Positions 44,978 to 56,692 of a stretch of DNA of 64,000 nucleotides are shown here, one piece after another. Source of the stretch: Caenorhabditis elegans. Lineage: Eukaryota > Nematoda > Chromadorea > Rhabditida > Rhabditidae. The stretch spans positions 12,582,501 through 12,646,500 of the forward strand of contig NC_003280.10 in the NCBI RefSeq assembly GCF_000002985.6, in the 5' to 3' direction. Position 1 is the first letter of the stretch; every line of letters begins with the position of its first letter. Both the position numbers and the translations under genes were made by a program. The notes under the pieces were generated by a model. That model saw only the letters and a list, made by a program, of their open reading frames with translations. It made no database searches and was not told the origin of the DNA.

Positions 44978-46446
44978 GTATGTTCAAATATTGAATCGTC
45001 GAATTTGATCTCTTGTATGTATAATATTCGAATTTTAAATTTATCAAATAAATGTTCATTCCAATTATCATCAAACCATTTTCTAGACAGTTGATATCAT
45101 GCTTACGTGCCGAATTCAAAGAAATTCGGAATCGTTCCGTCACAAACTAGACATCACATCGAACCATGAAGGGATCAATTGGGGAATACCTTTTTGAAAG
45201 GGTTTTTGAAAAAATGGAGGAGATAGACTTTCAGGAACTGTGTGGTAAATATATTCGTTTGTCAACATATCAGTAATGAGTTGTCATACATGTAGGGTAA
45301 AGTGGTTGGTCCCATATTATTTGGAGTTTAGAAAAGCACACGTATGTATCTCAGTTATATGGAAAATTGCTATGTATATTTATTATTCTGATTTTTAAGC
45401 GAATATTCTATTTTCATGCTAAAATTCGCTTGCCAATAGTCTCATACATTATACTCTATTTTCGGTTTAGTTTTTAAACGTCTGATCTTTTCAATAAGAA
45501 ACAGGAACGGGGAAAATCAAAATCAAATGATATAGTGTACAGAACACATGGGGGAACGAAGTAGCACGGTTTGAGATAGTATGTTGATATCAAAAAAGTT
45601 TATTCTATGTATACCGAGCAAACTGATGTGCAGGTTCATAGTAGGCAAAATCTCCCAGGCGAATCTACAAACGTGCCTAGTTCGAAAAATGATAACACAA
45701 CTTTTTAAATTGAAAATAAATATGGAAATTTAGAAAAATATTTGCTTTGTTTGAAAATAACATTCATATTCATCGAAAAACTCGAGAAATATATCAAAAA
45801 CTGGTTGAAAGTTGGCAACTTCCTTCAGAAAATTCTTTCGGCGAATGGAAAGTTTCAACCAGTTTTTCAATGAAAATAGTTTTTATTTTCAAACAAAGCA
45901 AATATTTTTCTACATTTCCACGATTATTTTCAATTAAAAAATTGAGTTATCAAATCGGAATGGGCACTTTTGTAGATTCGGTGTGCAAGGTACTGGGATC
46001 AGTTCGGATAGGCAATATTGGGAGTCTTGGAAAGAAGTTCCTCGTTCGAGTTGCTGCTAGTAAATAGGTTATGTGTAAAACTTTTACAATTAATTACACC
46101 CCTCATAAATTTTCAAAAACTCAGATGTACATATTTCCTTTTTTGCAAAAACCTCTTCCACCCGTGACTAGCCGACTTCTAGAAAACACTTGGTGTAATA
46201 TCATGCTAGTATAACATAAAAATCAGAAAATCAAAGTATAGTAATCACAACTGGAAAAGCCTTGATCTATCAGACTTCTCATGGTTTGATCTTAGTGGAG
46301 AAGCGATAAAAATTTTCGAAGAACAAAACTAAAGTCGCCATGTGTTTTCGAGAAGGTTTCCCTTATCATCGGAGGAGAAGAGAGATTAACACATTTCAAA
46401 CCTTCCCTGACACTTTTGACGCTGACAAACAAACCTTAGCCCAGTT
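44978..46446. other. Spacer between peptide genes 8 and 9
   Basis: Contains a fold-back relative of 27243-27536 at about 45716-45930. An open frame at 45747-46067 is read through that repeat and is not a gene. Confidence 0.5.
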
Positions 46447-46504
46447 ATAAAAAGAGATAGGTAATCCATTTCCAATCAAACTAAACCAAATCTAAATCTT
46501 CAAA

Positions 46505-46772
46505 ATGAGCTCATCCATTCTCTTCTTCATCGTCCTCTCCCTTTTCCTTACTACGGTATCCGCTGGAATCATCCGGGACCGTCGTGCAATTGAGGACTAT
46601 TGGTATTCAAATGGAGTTGTTAACAATATGGTGTCAGACAACATTTATGGAGGATCCACTTCTCTTGGTAAAGAGCTGGGAAACATCAACATCTTATTGT
46701 AAAATTTCAGGATGGGCACAAGTTCCACACCACCTCAGCCCAATGTTCTCGCCGGTGTTTGGAGGACGATGA
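46505..46772 (+). CDS. Small secreted nematode-specific peptide, family member 9
   Basis: Exons 46505-46667 and 46711-46772, 43-nt phase-1 intron, 74 residues. Signal peptide ends TTVSA, then GIIRDRR, AIEDYWYSNGVV, NNMVSDNIYGGSTSLG and GWAQVPHHLSPMFSPVFGGR. Closest to member 8, with the same exon lengths (163 and 62 nt). TATAAAAAG at 46447-46455, and CTTATCA about 80 bp upstream of it. Confidence 0.9.
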
Positions 46773-46915
46773 GGTGTTTTGACTTGAAGAATTTCTGAAA
46801 TTTTATTTACATGACTGCAGTATTTCAATTTGAATTTGATCTCTATTTTTTTAATGGAAAATGAATATTTTGACGATGAAGAAATACAATGACACTTCAA
46901 TGTTCTCAAAACCAA

Positions 46916-47047
46916 CTGTTATGGGGTTATTCAAGTAGTGTCGGAAAATTCAAAAGTGTAGAAAAATTACGTCACAACCTTATTCAAGTATATAAAAACA
47001 TGTATTTAAATACATTTTGCTACATTACTTGAATAACCCCATTACAG
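46916..47047. mobile_element. 132-bp TIR element
   Basis: Inverted ends CTGTTATGGGGTTATTCAAG and ACTTGAATAACCCCATTACAG. Too short to code; MITE-like. Confidence 0.7.
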
Positions 47048-47233
47048 TTTTCCGTAAATGCAACAAGTTGTGTACAGCTCAAGATTGGTACATAAATCGA
47101 TTTCAAATGCCAATTTTATTGACGGCCTCTATCTTCCCAAAACAAACCTTTTAGGATGTCTTCCCTGCGTCTCATCTGCTTTTTTAGTGATGTTTCTGTC
47201 CTTTCCAAAACAAAACAGCTGCACTCATTCACC

Positions 47234-48046
47234 ATGAATGTTGCCATTTTAGCATTAAACTGCGTCAGCCTATATTTTCTTTTATTTTTATCAAGTTTCG
47301 CAATTGACTTGTACACTCTGGAAACCAAAAATAATAGTCGCTTCAAGGCTCTTCCAATTCTCACCGTTTTTTACTGCCAGACCGTTTGCTTCGGGTGGGC
47401 AGGATTTGTCTATAACTATCGTAGATGGTATATACGCTCAATTAAAAGATTCTACTGGCATCGAATACTTATGCCGGCTGCAGCTGTATGTATGAATGTA
47501 CTATTCCCCTTGACTATGGTACTCAATTTTTATGGAAGCTGGGTTCATGTAAGTGTTTCAAGTTTGAAGTTTTGCTCTATTATCAATTCAAAACCAACTC
47601 AGATTCCTATGACTATCACTATCTACGGATTAATCACCTACTTGGCTGTTGCTGCGGCAGAACGAATACTAGAAAGCGAACCGGATATCAAATTTGAATT
47701 TCCAAAGGCTGGGCAACTTAACAATCTACAAGTTATATCAATATTAGTATTCTCCATAGTATCACAAACCTACTACGTGTACCTTTGCTTTATGGACTAT
47801 TACCCATTTTGCGAAGAATATATCGCCATAATGTTCTGGTCTCGTACTCTATTTTTCTGCCCTCTTCTTTTGACACTGCCGATGATTCACCTGGGATTTT
47901 ATGTTTATAATTCCGACACAATTCTTTTTTCTCGGGTCCATCCGGAGACTGGATTGAAATGGAGAGGAATAAAGCGGTGGAACGTTAAATCTAGAAAATG
48001 GGAAATTGACGAGAGCCCGGAGCAGCATGCAGTTTTAGATTTGTAA
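47234..48046 (+). CDS. Unrecognised multi-pass membrane protein, copy A
   Basis: Exons 47234-47548 and 47603-48046, 252 residues. The 54-nt intron (GTAAGT...CTCAG) is in frame without a stop, so the raw frame appears longer. I see about six hydrophobic segments, a conserved loop RRWYIRSIKRFYWHRILMP between segments 2 and 3, and a soluble tail KWRGIKRWNVKSRKWEIDES. I chose the ATG at 47234 because it gives the same length as copy B; an in-frame ATG at 47156, directly after TTTTAG, would add 26 residues and may be the real start of a trans-spliced mRNA. No family recognised; a receptor or transporter role would be a guess. Confidence 0.75.
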   Translation: MNVAILALNCVSLYFLLFLSSFAIDLYTLETKNNSRFKALPILTVFYCQTVCFGWAGFVYNYRRWYIRSIKRFYWHRILMPAAAVCMNVLFPLTMVLNFYGSWVHVSVSSLKFCSIINSKPTQIPMTITIYGLITYLAVAAAERILESEPDIKFEFPKAGQLNNLQVISILVFSIVSQTYYVYLCFMDYYPFCEEYIAIMFWSRTLFFCPLLLTLPMIHLGFYVYNSDTILFSRVHPETGLKWRGIKRWNVKSRKWEIDESPEQHAVLDL

Positions 48047-48049
48047 TTT

Positions 48050-48687
48050 TAATTGACTGGTTATGAAACTTTTAATACAAAATTAAATAAAGAATAAAGA
48101 AGTGATATAAAAGATGTCTGGATTCCAATTTTGAATACTTAAATGATCGAATAAAACCACAATTAAATATTTTTTGGAATTTTTTGAACGTTCAAAAACT
48201 CCGTATCACGCCACCATGCTGTCGGGATTTTTTATTGGCCATATGCCATATGCCAGAGGGCTTAACACGAACAGGTCTCACCAAAAATGGAAAGTAAGGA
48301 TTGAATTAAACCTTTTTTTACACAAAAATAGTCAAATTTCGAAAATGTAATAGCGAATAGAATTTTGTGAATTTTGCTGTTTTCTTACTGTTCCAAGTTG
48401 ACATGTTTCGGCTCAGTCCTTATTAGAATTTTATTGGAGTTGCTTTCAAAATGAAAAACTGCAAAATAAGCTTGCATGCAATGGCAATACGGTTTCAAAC
48501 TTTTGAATAATAGTTGAGTTTTTCGGTTCAGGTTTTCAAATCTGTTAACAATGTAACGTTTTGCGATCAATTAACGACCTCACAGTCTTCCCAAAACAAC
48601 CCTTCAAAGATAGTACTATCTACCGTGTTTTAGAAATTAGATAGCGTTAGCTGGCCAGAAAAAAAACCATGTTTTTTTATTTTTACG
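48050..48687. other. Spacer between the two membrane-protein genes
   Basis: Contains the presumed 3' UTR of copy A (AATAAA near 48088) and nothing else recognised. Confidence 0.4.
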
Positions 48688-49495
48688 ATGGGCGATTCAA
48701 AGGATTTACAGACGGTTGCAGTATGCATATTTTTGTTGTTGTCAACTTTGGCAACAGATTTTAATATTTTAATCGCTAAGCATGGCCTACTATTTATTCC
48801 AATTGTAACCTGTGTATATTGCCCCTGTGTTGCCTTTGGCTGGACATGGGTTGTTGGGACTAAGAGAAAATGGTATACACGATCCGTTCGAAGGTTCTAC
48901 TGGCATCGGATACTCATGCCAGTTGCAGCACTCTGTTTCAATATATTGCTCCAAATGACTCTGTTACTCAATTTTGATGAACCTTGGATTCATGTGAGTT
49001 TGATTAAAAATAAAAATGTTTTTTTTAACTCAGTTGTATATTCAGATCATTATTATTATACTCATATTCGGATTGCTTTCTTATTTTACTATGGGTGTGG
49101 TGGAACGTATTCTTGAAGTGGAAGTAGGTGTTCAACATAAAATTTCAAAGTCTGTGAAGTTGACATATTGCCAAATTTTGTTCATAATATTGTTCTTTGC
49201 TTTATCTCAAGCCTACTACATTTCCAACTGCTCCAAAGAACATTGTCCACTTGAAAATGATTTAGCTGTTTGGATCTTTTGCCCATCAATTCTGCTTTTC
49301 TGCCCAGTTAACAATATTCTTGCATTACCCATGATCTGCCTTGCATTCTATGTTTATAATTCCAATATACTTAATTTTTCTTGTGTACATCCTGTATCTG
49401 GATTGCAATGGAATGGAAGAAAGATATGGAACGGCAAAACTGGCAAATGGGAGATTGACGAGAGCCCGGCGGAGCATGAAGTTTTTGAATTGTGA
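48688..49495 (+). CDS. Unrecognised multi-pass membrane protein, copy B
   Basis: Exons 48688-48993 and 49046-49495 (52-nt intron at the same site as copy A), 251 residues. Conserved with copy A: RKWYTRSVRRFYWHRILMP, VVERILE, LPMICLAFYVYNS and the tail GKWEIDESPAEHEVFEL. About six hydrophobic segments. Tandem duplicate of copy A, about 640 bp downstream. Confidence 0.78.
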
Positions 49496-49569
49496 TTGTG
49501 TTTTTAATTTTAATAAAGATGAATTATCAATATAAAGAAAATTAGATAAAAAATCATATTTTATGGCTA

Positions 49570-49690
49570 ATTTTCTGAACATTTTTTTCGATTTTTCGAT
49601 TTTCCAGAGAATCGAAAAATCGAAAATTTTCGTTTTTCGATTTTCAATTTTTCGATTTTCACAGAAAAAAAAATCGAAAAAGCGAAAAAT
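49570..49690. repeat. TTTTTCGATTTTC-type repeat
   Basis: Alternating ATCGAAAAATCGAAAA and its complement, forming a simple inverted array. Confidence 0.6.
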
Positions 49691-50135
49691 GACACCTTGA
49701 TTACTAACAGTACTTAAACTACAAACATACCACAACTTCGCCACAACTACCTCCACATAAAAATATCTCTTTGATTGCCGTACAGAGTAACAGCAGCTGG
49801 AAACGTACAAAGTATTTTTTTTGATTTGGAACAAAATCTCAAACCATTTTTATTAATCATTTTTAACCCCATTGAAGTCAACGTTGTATTGATTTTTTCC
49901 TGATTTTGAAAATCAATAAATCAGTTATTTAATCTAACTTTTCAAGTCCTTTGCTCCGTGAGCCAACTCCGTGAGTATTTCAAAACATTTGATTAAGCTA
50001 AAGATCCAAAAAATCTCGACCAAAAAGCCAATTAAAAGGCTAATAGTTAATGTAAAGTCTGGATTAGCGAAAAAAGAAACAATTTCCGAAATCCAAAATT
50101 TTTTCAAAAACTTTAATTTCTATTATACATCAGTT

Positions 50136-52168
50136 CTATTTCCGGATGAAGACACTTCCGCCATATTGTTGGGCTCCGAAACCCACAGATTTAACCTCGT
50201 TTGCAGAAGATCCATACGATGCAGAGTTTTTCGCTCCACCAGCCTTTCCTCCACCAGCTCCTCCTCCACCAGCTCCAGATTCTCCAGACTTTCTTGCGGA
50301 CGATCCAGCAGACACATATCCTCCACCAGTTCCAGATGGTTTGGCGAATACACTTCCTCCATATTGTTGAGCTCCGAATCCTACCGATTTGACTTCATTT
50401 GCAGAAGATCCATACGATCCATTTGATGCAGAGTTTCTGGCACCTCCAGCTCCACCAGCTCCATATCCACCACTTCCTCCGCCTCCAGCTCCATATCCAC
50501 CAGATCCTCCTCCACCTCCTCCAGCGGGAATTGGTCTTGCAAATTGACTGCCACCAAACTGCTGAGCTCCAAATCCAACTGATCTCACCTGAAATAATAG
50601 AATTGCAGAATTGAGATCATAATCGACTGGAAAACCCTACCTCTGCACTACTTCCTCCACCTCCAGCATTATTTCCTCCATTAGCAGCACTTGTGGCAGC
50701 GGCCTCCGGAACTCCAATTCTGTTGACTTGCTCTTGGATATGATCCGCTGATTGTCCAGTGACTGCGGCTTGAACCTTCGCCTGAGCCTGTTCCAGCTTC
50801 TCCTTCATCTCCGGGGTCATCTTGGCGCCCTTCTGTGATTAAAATCAATTCTCAGAATTTTGTTCTCCACAACCACCAACCTTCACAGCATCATCCTTAT
50901 TCTCTCCCTTCGCAACGAACACAAGCTGATCATTCTGCCCAACGATAACTTGCCCAATGACTGGAGCTCCTGCTGGTGCATCTCCCGGCTTTGCAGACAC
51001 CGCTTTGCCTTCCTTATTGACATAAACGTCAGCGATAACGTCACCGACTTTCCCATTCTCAGGAATTGTGCACGGCATCATCTTTGCGTCCTTTCCACCA
51101 CCGAGCTCTCTTCCAACGATTTGCACGAATTGGACTTGGTCGTTAGCCTTCACAATGATACCGACGGGAGTCTCCTTGTCCTTGGGCTTGCCTTCCAATA
51201 CCTTCATAACGGGCATTCCGTTATCGGCCACGTCGACTTGGACGGCAACCACCACTGAAAAGAAATGATTACAGGGATTCTTAACCCAGTTAGCCGTCTG
51301 ATGCCCAACTCACTGTCTTTCCCGATCGCATCCACCACCTTCTGATCAACCTTGTCAGCGACTGCAGCCTTTGCAACATCCTGAGCGTTCTTCTCATCCA
51401 TCTTGGCGGCTCCCAGATTGTTCGGCACAAACACCTCCTTTCCATTGACCAAGTTCAACTCTCCTTCGATATAATTATCGAATCGGAGTTTATGAGCCTT
51501 GGTGAGACGGTCGTTTGGAATGAATTGTGGGATGTCTGAAATATATCTTATCTTAAACCTGGAAACCGCTTGAAGCTTAAACTCACTTCCAGCTCCTCTC
51601 ACAAGAATCCCCTTCACATGATTCAGTCCCTTGGCCGGTGGTCCTGCTCTATCATTGTTCTTTGCGTCGACTGGAACGAGAATAATAGCTCCACCGATTC
51701 CGGGAGTCATCACGAAGTCGGGTGTGACTGCTCCTTCAATCTTGTCCTCCTCTTCCTCTTCATCGTTGACGTGGCGGAGCCCGCCGAGTTTTCTGGAAAA
51801 ATAAAATTACTTGAAGTTATTAGTCTGGGAAAGAAAAGCTCATTCAAAACTCACTCTCTATCAGAAGTATCATCTGCCACATCTCCATCCTTCCTTACTT
51901 TTCTCGCCTTTCTCTTCTTCTTATGAGCCTCACATCGCTTAACCTTCCCATTGACACGTTCGCACTTGTTGCACAGAATATTCGTCACACACAAGTATTC
52001 ATTGCCTCCGACCTCGACACGATAAACACCGAATCCGTCTTCCATCTTGAAGTTATCCGGCAAATCGCCCGACTTCTTCTTCTTCTCGATCTCCGGCAGT
52101 GCCAACAGTGTGCCCATTCCTTTGTCGATCATTCGGGCGAGCCCTTCTTGAGTAATCTTCTTCTCCAT
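50136..52168 (-). CDS. Unrecognised protein with acidic/basic N-terminal region and Gly-rich repeated C-terminus
   Basis: Exons 52168-51855, 51792-51587, 51535-51314, 51254-50881, 50832-50641 and 50588-50136 join in frame to 586 residues. The N-terminal part has four cysteines (CVTNILCNKCERVNGKVKRC), a Lys/Arg cluster (KKKRKARKVRKDG) and an acidic run. The middle is Val/Asp/Lys-rich with Ala-rich probable helices. The last exon carries three copies of SVGFGAQQ(F/Y)GGS(Q/V)F separated by Gly/Ser/Ala-rich, low-complexity linkers. I recognise no family. The frame stays open and strongly basic for about 60 codons upstream of the ATG, so the annotated start is uncertain. Confidence 0.75.
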
Positions 52169-52345
52169 CTTGGCTTCTTTTCGCTTCTTTCCAATAATTC
52201 GTTTGTCGAGGAAAGTTTTGAATTTTTGTCGCTTGAGTGAAGGACGACGAATTCGTAATGATTCAAATTTGCCGGAAGATTTGAATCGTTGAACTTTTTG
52301 GTTTTTTTTGGTGTTTTTGGTTATTTGGCAGGGCCACGGGAATGA
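52169..52345 (-). other. Open basic frame upstream of the Gly-rich gene
   Basis: In frame with the ATG at 52168, a stop-free stretch includes KVQRFKSSGKFESLRIRRPS and FLDKRIIGKKRKEAK, but no ATG and no good acceptor. It may be 5' UTR, or coding through an unseen upstream exon. Confidence 0.5.
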
Positions 52346-52839
52346 TTTTTAATGGTTACCACGTTAAATTCACATATTTTTATTGAATGAATAAGATTTT
52401 CGGAACGTGAAATTATATTTGTAAATTTGTAAAATTTTAAAATTGAGTAATAAAAATTCTTGAAGAATTTATTTATTTTCCCGTGACAGCATAGCCCCAA
52501 AGATTCTCTAAGAACCTCTCTTTTTCCATCCCAATATTTCAAAAAGTTCTCAGAGCGTCTAGACATTCAGATGGTATCTATAAGGTATTTACGAGGAAAG
52601 TTAAATACTTATCTTTAAGCCGATCTGTTGAGGGAAGTCCCCGCTTTTAAATAGTCGCCGAAAATTATTCATACAGCAGAACATAAATGCAAAAAAAACC
52701 TTTGGTATTTTACATGTAAAGTTTTAAATAAAACCATAGGAAGGTATTATTTTTTGTCAAAAAGGGAGTTTTTCGTTGATTTTCAAAAACTTGCTTAATT
52801 TTTAGATCAGATTAAAACGAATAAAATTTGACTTACATT

Positions 52840-53659
52840 GCCTCTGTCTGCGGCAAACGATTTTTCCGGCAAATCGGCAAATTGCCGGAATTGAAATTTT
52901 CGGCAAATCGGAATACCGGCGAATTCCCGATTTGCCAAATATTTGCCGAAAATTTTTTTTTGATTAGTTGATGAATTCGAAGTTTTTTGTTAAGAAAACA
53001 CCTTTCCTAATAAATTTTTTTCAAGGTTCGCGTCTTGAAGTTCTATCTTGATCAAAAACCGTGCAAGGTACTCAATGAACCAACACTTTTGTGAAGTTTC
53101 ACGATCTTAATGAGATTAGAACGGTTCGTGGAGTCTTTAAGAAGACGATACAACCGAATTGTTTTTGATGTGCAAAAAAATCCAAATTAAACTTATGTAA
53201 GTTCAAAAAAAAAGAAGATAAAATGGATCACAAATTGCCGAAAATGAAAATTTCCGGCAAATCGGCAAATTGCCGGAATTGAAATTTTTAGCAAATCGGC
53301 AAATCGGCAATAGCCTAAAATTTTCGGCAAACTGTGGTTTCGTGCTTACTTTTTGGAAATTTCAGGATTTTAATTTCAAATGGCAAAATTGTACGCATCC
53401 TATGAATAATCCCTACATCTATGTTGAACAGTAAGCAAATTCTATTTAAGTATGCAGGAAAAAACAGGAAAAAACAGGAAAAATTCAGAAAGACACAGTT
53501 TTAAGTGTTTCCGTATTGTAGAAATCCCGATAAACATTTCCCGCGAATATTATATCCGGCAAACGGAAAAACGCCAACTTGCCGAAACTGAGAATTTCCG
53601 GAAAATCGACAAACTGACAATTTACTGATTTGCCGAACGGAAATTGCCACCCACCCCTG
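52840..53659. mobile_element. hAT-type MITE family, large decayed copy
   Basis: Begins near CTGCGGCAAACGATTTTTCC and ends CCACCCACCCCTG, the family's right terminus. Dense GGCAAATCGGCAAATTGCCGG words. The middle (53000-53200) is unrelated sequence, perhaps an insertion. Confidence 0.65.
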
Positions 53660-54134
53660 ATTGAAATGTCCATTGTCATTTAATTTTGGCTTTGAAGTCT
53701 GAAATTAAACACAATGTTTTTTGCGAGAACAAATACATTTAAAGATAATTGGATTTATTCTTATTGGATTTCTAACTAAATTATTTTTTAAAAATTTAAA
53801 TTGAAAAGCCTTTTCTTTAATTAATATGTCTCACTTTCATGGATTTCTACAAAAACAACAACTTCTTTGTAAGAATTGAGTCACAATAAGTCTCACTACA
53901 TTCCGAATCATCCTCAAACGTATTTAATAATTCATTAGAACCGAACATCTAGAAGATCCTAATCCAAAGTGCTTCGCAGTCCTCCAATTGTGTCAGCCGC
54001 CTCAATAATGCGCGAGGCCGTTTTTTTTCAGTGCATTCTATTTTTTGAGTAGGCCCCCTATCTTATGTCTACGCTCGCTTTTCAGGTCATCCCCCGCGGC
54101 GCAACAAATTTTTTTTCAGAGCATTGAGTCTTGC
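53660..54134. other. Spacer upstream of the nuclear receptor
   Basis: Includes GC-rich CCCCCGCGGCGC near 54095. No gene seen. Confidence 0.4.
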
Positions 54135-54143
54135 TATATATAG
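54135..54143 (+). promoter_or_regulatory. TATA box of the nuclear receptor gene
   Basis: TATATATAG, 64 bp before the ATG at 54199. Confidence 0.6.
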
Positions 54144-54198
54144 GTAGAGATGAGATATTGTTCACAATTTTTGAAATCGTTCCAAATATTCCATCGAA

Positions 54199-55948
54199 AT
54201 GGTGCCAGGACCAAAGAAAAGAGGTGAGCTTAATTTGGAGGTATTAGCCTAAGCCTAAGCTAAGACTAGCCTACGCCTAAGCCTAATCCTGAGCCTAAGC
54301 CTAGGCCTAAGTCTAAGTCTAAGCCTATACCTAAGCCTAAGCCTGAGGTTAAAGCTTAAGCCTAAGCTTAATCCTGAGCCTAAGCGTAAGCCTAAGCCCG
54401 ATCCTAAGCCCAACCCCACAGTTTCAGCCCCGAAACCCTGCCTAGTGTGCGGAATCGAAAAAGGCACCCTCCACTTCGGATCCGTCGTCTGCATGGCCTG
54501 CGCCTCGTTTTTCCGCCGCACCGTCTCGTTTCACATTCGATTCTTGTGCCGATACTCCAACAATTGTCAGATTTCACAAGGTACGAACACCAGGACATCT
54601 GAGCACACAGATTTTTTTTTGCAGATCTTCGATTCATCTGCAGATCCTGTCGATTTGACAAGTGCGAACGAGTCGGAATGAGAAGGGATTGTAAGTGGAA
54701 TTTCAAAACATAAATTGATTACTAAAATATTTTAAAATTCCAGTGGTGCAACAAAAACGGAATGAGAATAAGCTTCCGAAATACGTGCTCGAGTCCAGAA
54801 AAGGTGGTGCCGGGGAAGTAGTCCGTGGATACATCACATCAGCGTACACCGCAGAACCAAGACGTCTCAAAGAGCCTGCCACGTCATCAGCGGCCGAGCC
54901 GGAAGATGGGTTCAGTATTATTTTGAACATGAAGCATGATGATTTGCTGGTGTATTATGTGGAGGAAATTCGGAATTCTGTGAGAGCCAGGCAGCAGGGT
55001 GGCATTGTTATGGTGAGTTGACTTTTAGGCTTTCAGGCTTTTCACACTTTCTGACTTAAGACGTTTCACTTTCAGTCCCCCCAAAACTTCCTCGAAACCA
55101 AACACCGTACTGACCAATTTGCTCTGGACATTTGCACAATGTGCCCGGGAACCGACTTGCTTGAGAATCCAGATTTTGAAGTTCTCTACAAATACTGCTC
55201 CTTTTCAAGTCTCTGGATGGATTTATCTTGGATTAATGCTAGCCAGGACGATTGGAACAAGGTTTTGGTGGAAAAAGATTACACGGAAATGTAAGAAAAT
55301 CGTAAAATTGGGGTAGTACTGTACTCATCTCCAGACCTCTTATCACCTACATGAACCAGTTCCAAGCTACCGTAACCGCCCAGTTGGCTCGTCTTCAGCT
55401 TGACATTTTCGAGTACGCCGCGCTCAAATCCATGTGCATTTGGAAACTTGGGCTTCTGGATTCAACTCTCACGTTGAAAATTGTATCGGCTGAGCATTAT
55501 TATGGAATCACATGTGCCTTGAGCAAATATTATCGGGTAAGTGGTATTGCAGCCGACTTTATGCGGGTGTAAAACCGGTTGTTGTTGCCCCAAAGCATAC
55601 TGATAGGAAGTTTTGGAAATGCAGCCAACACTTTACGGGTTCCTGAAAACCCAATGAAGAGTCGACTGCATCTATATCTAAAAATTTAGATTGCAGCAGA
55701 CACTTCACGGGGTTTTGAAACTTTTATTTTATTTTAAATTCTCACACTTTTAAGGTCACAAAACGCTTGGAACAATTTGAAATGGCTACAAGAATAGCAG
55801 AAATCACATTGCTAATTGGTCCGATCTTTGTGAGTTGTACCATAATATTATTTTTATTTTCAAATCTTGAAATTTGTAGAATGTCTATCGAGACATGCTC
55901 GTGCTCTACCACAACCTTCAAATTGAGGATCGCTTCAAGGAGGAATAA
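54199..55948 (+). CDS. Nuclear hormone receptor (DNA-binding and ligand-binding domains)
   Basis: Exons 54199-54223, 54428-54580, 54625-54690, 54744-55012, 55076-55290, 55335-55536, 55755-55829 and 55880-55948 give 357 residues. Zinc finger 1 begins CLVCGIEKGTLHFG (Cys13, Cys16), with a P-box region CMACASFFRR; finger 2 contains CRYSNNC and CRSCRFDKC. The ligand-binding part (about 130-357) has the helix DIFEYAALKSMCIWKLGL typical of the expanded nematode HNF4-derived receptors. It acts in the nucleus as a probable transcription factor; ligand and targets unknown. Intron 1 is telomere-like. The member number is not assigned. Confidence 0.92.
54244..54417. repeat. Interstitial telomere-like repeat (CCTAAG)n in nuclear receptor intron 1
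   Basis: About 28 degenerate CCTAAG units, the complement of the C. elegans telomere repeat TTAGGC. It fills nearly all of the 204-bp intron, between GTGAGC and the acceptor CAGTTTCAG. Confidence 0.93.
55550..55735. repeat. GCAGCCGACA-type motifs in nuclear receptor intron 6
   Basis: Three occurrences of GCAGCCGAC..TT or close variants (GCAGCCAACACTTTACGGG, GCAGCAGACACTTCACGGG) in an enlarged intron. The motif is found widely in the right third of the window. Confidence 0.6.
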
Positions 55949-56548
55949 TATGTTTTTTTCTGATAAAAAAATCTAATAAATTTATTTGAAAAATGACTCA
56001 ACTTAAAAATTGTTGGCACTTTTTATACATACCATAGTGTTTCTTAAAATGACATTACTCGAAAATTTTGGAAAGTTGATCAAAACTGAGTCAAGTATCA
56101 AAATGCCCATCGACCGATGACCCACCGCACATTGCGACTTTAATGCAGTTCTTGAGCAAAAAAAAAGTGCCGCACATTTCTGTTGGCCATGCCATTTTTT
56201 GTAATTTTTGATAGAAATATAGAACAATATTTGTACTTTCTGAAAATATTTCTATTTCCTTTTGAAATTTTTCCAGAAGTTGCTTAAAAATTGTCTCAAA
56301 GTCGCGATGTTATGTGCACTTTCAAATTTTTTTTCGAAATTTTGAAAACGATTAAATGAAAGAAAAATATTTTGCCGAAAGGGAAAATGTTTTCTATCTA
56401 TGTTTTTATGAATTTCTACACCAAAAATTTTGAAACAACGAGGAGAATGAGAGGTTTTTGTAAATGTACCGAAAAAAAACACATATGATTGGGAGCTATG
56501 AACTTTTCATTTAAAGTAAAGCTGGCGACGTTTCACCAGTTCCCACGT
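55949..56548. other. Spacer downstream of the nuclear receptor
   Basis: Contains a decayed fold-back (56215-56400, GAACAATATTTGTACTTTCT and TTGAAAATATTT words). No gene. Confidence 0.45.
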
Positions 56549-56692
56549 GGTGCTAGGTTGTCCCGTTACGTATCTACAAAAAATGCGGAATTTTTTGCCC
56601 AAAAAAATGTGAAATCAGTTGAAAACTTTGCGTCTCTTTTCCCGCATTTTTTGTAGATCTACGTAGATCAAGCCTAAATGAGACACTCTGAC
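56549..56692. mobile_element. Short TIR element (GGTGCTAGGTTGTCCC...GAGACACTCTGACACC)
   Basis: Same family and length as 44360-44497. Core GTATCTACAAAAAATGCGG and CCCGCATTTTTTGTAGATCT. Confidence 0.78.
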
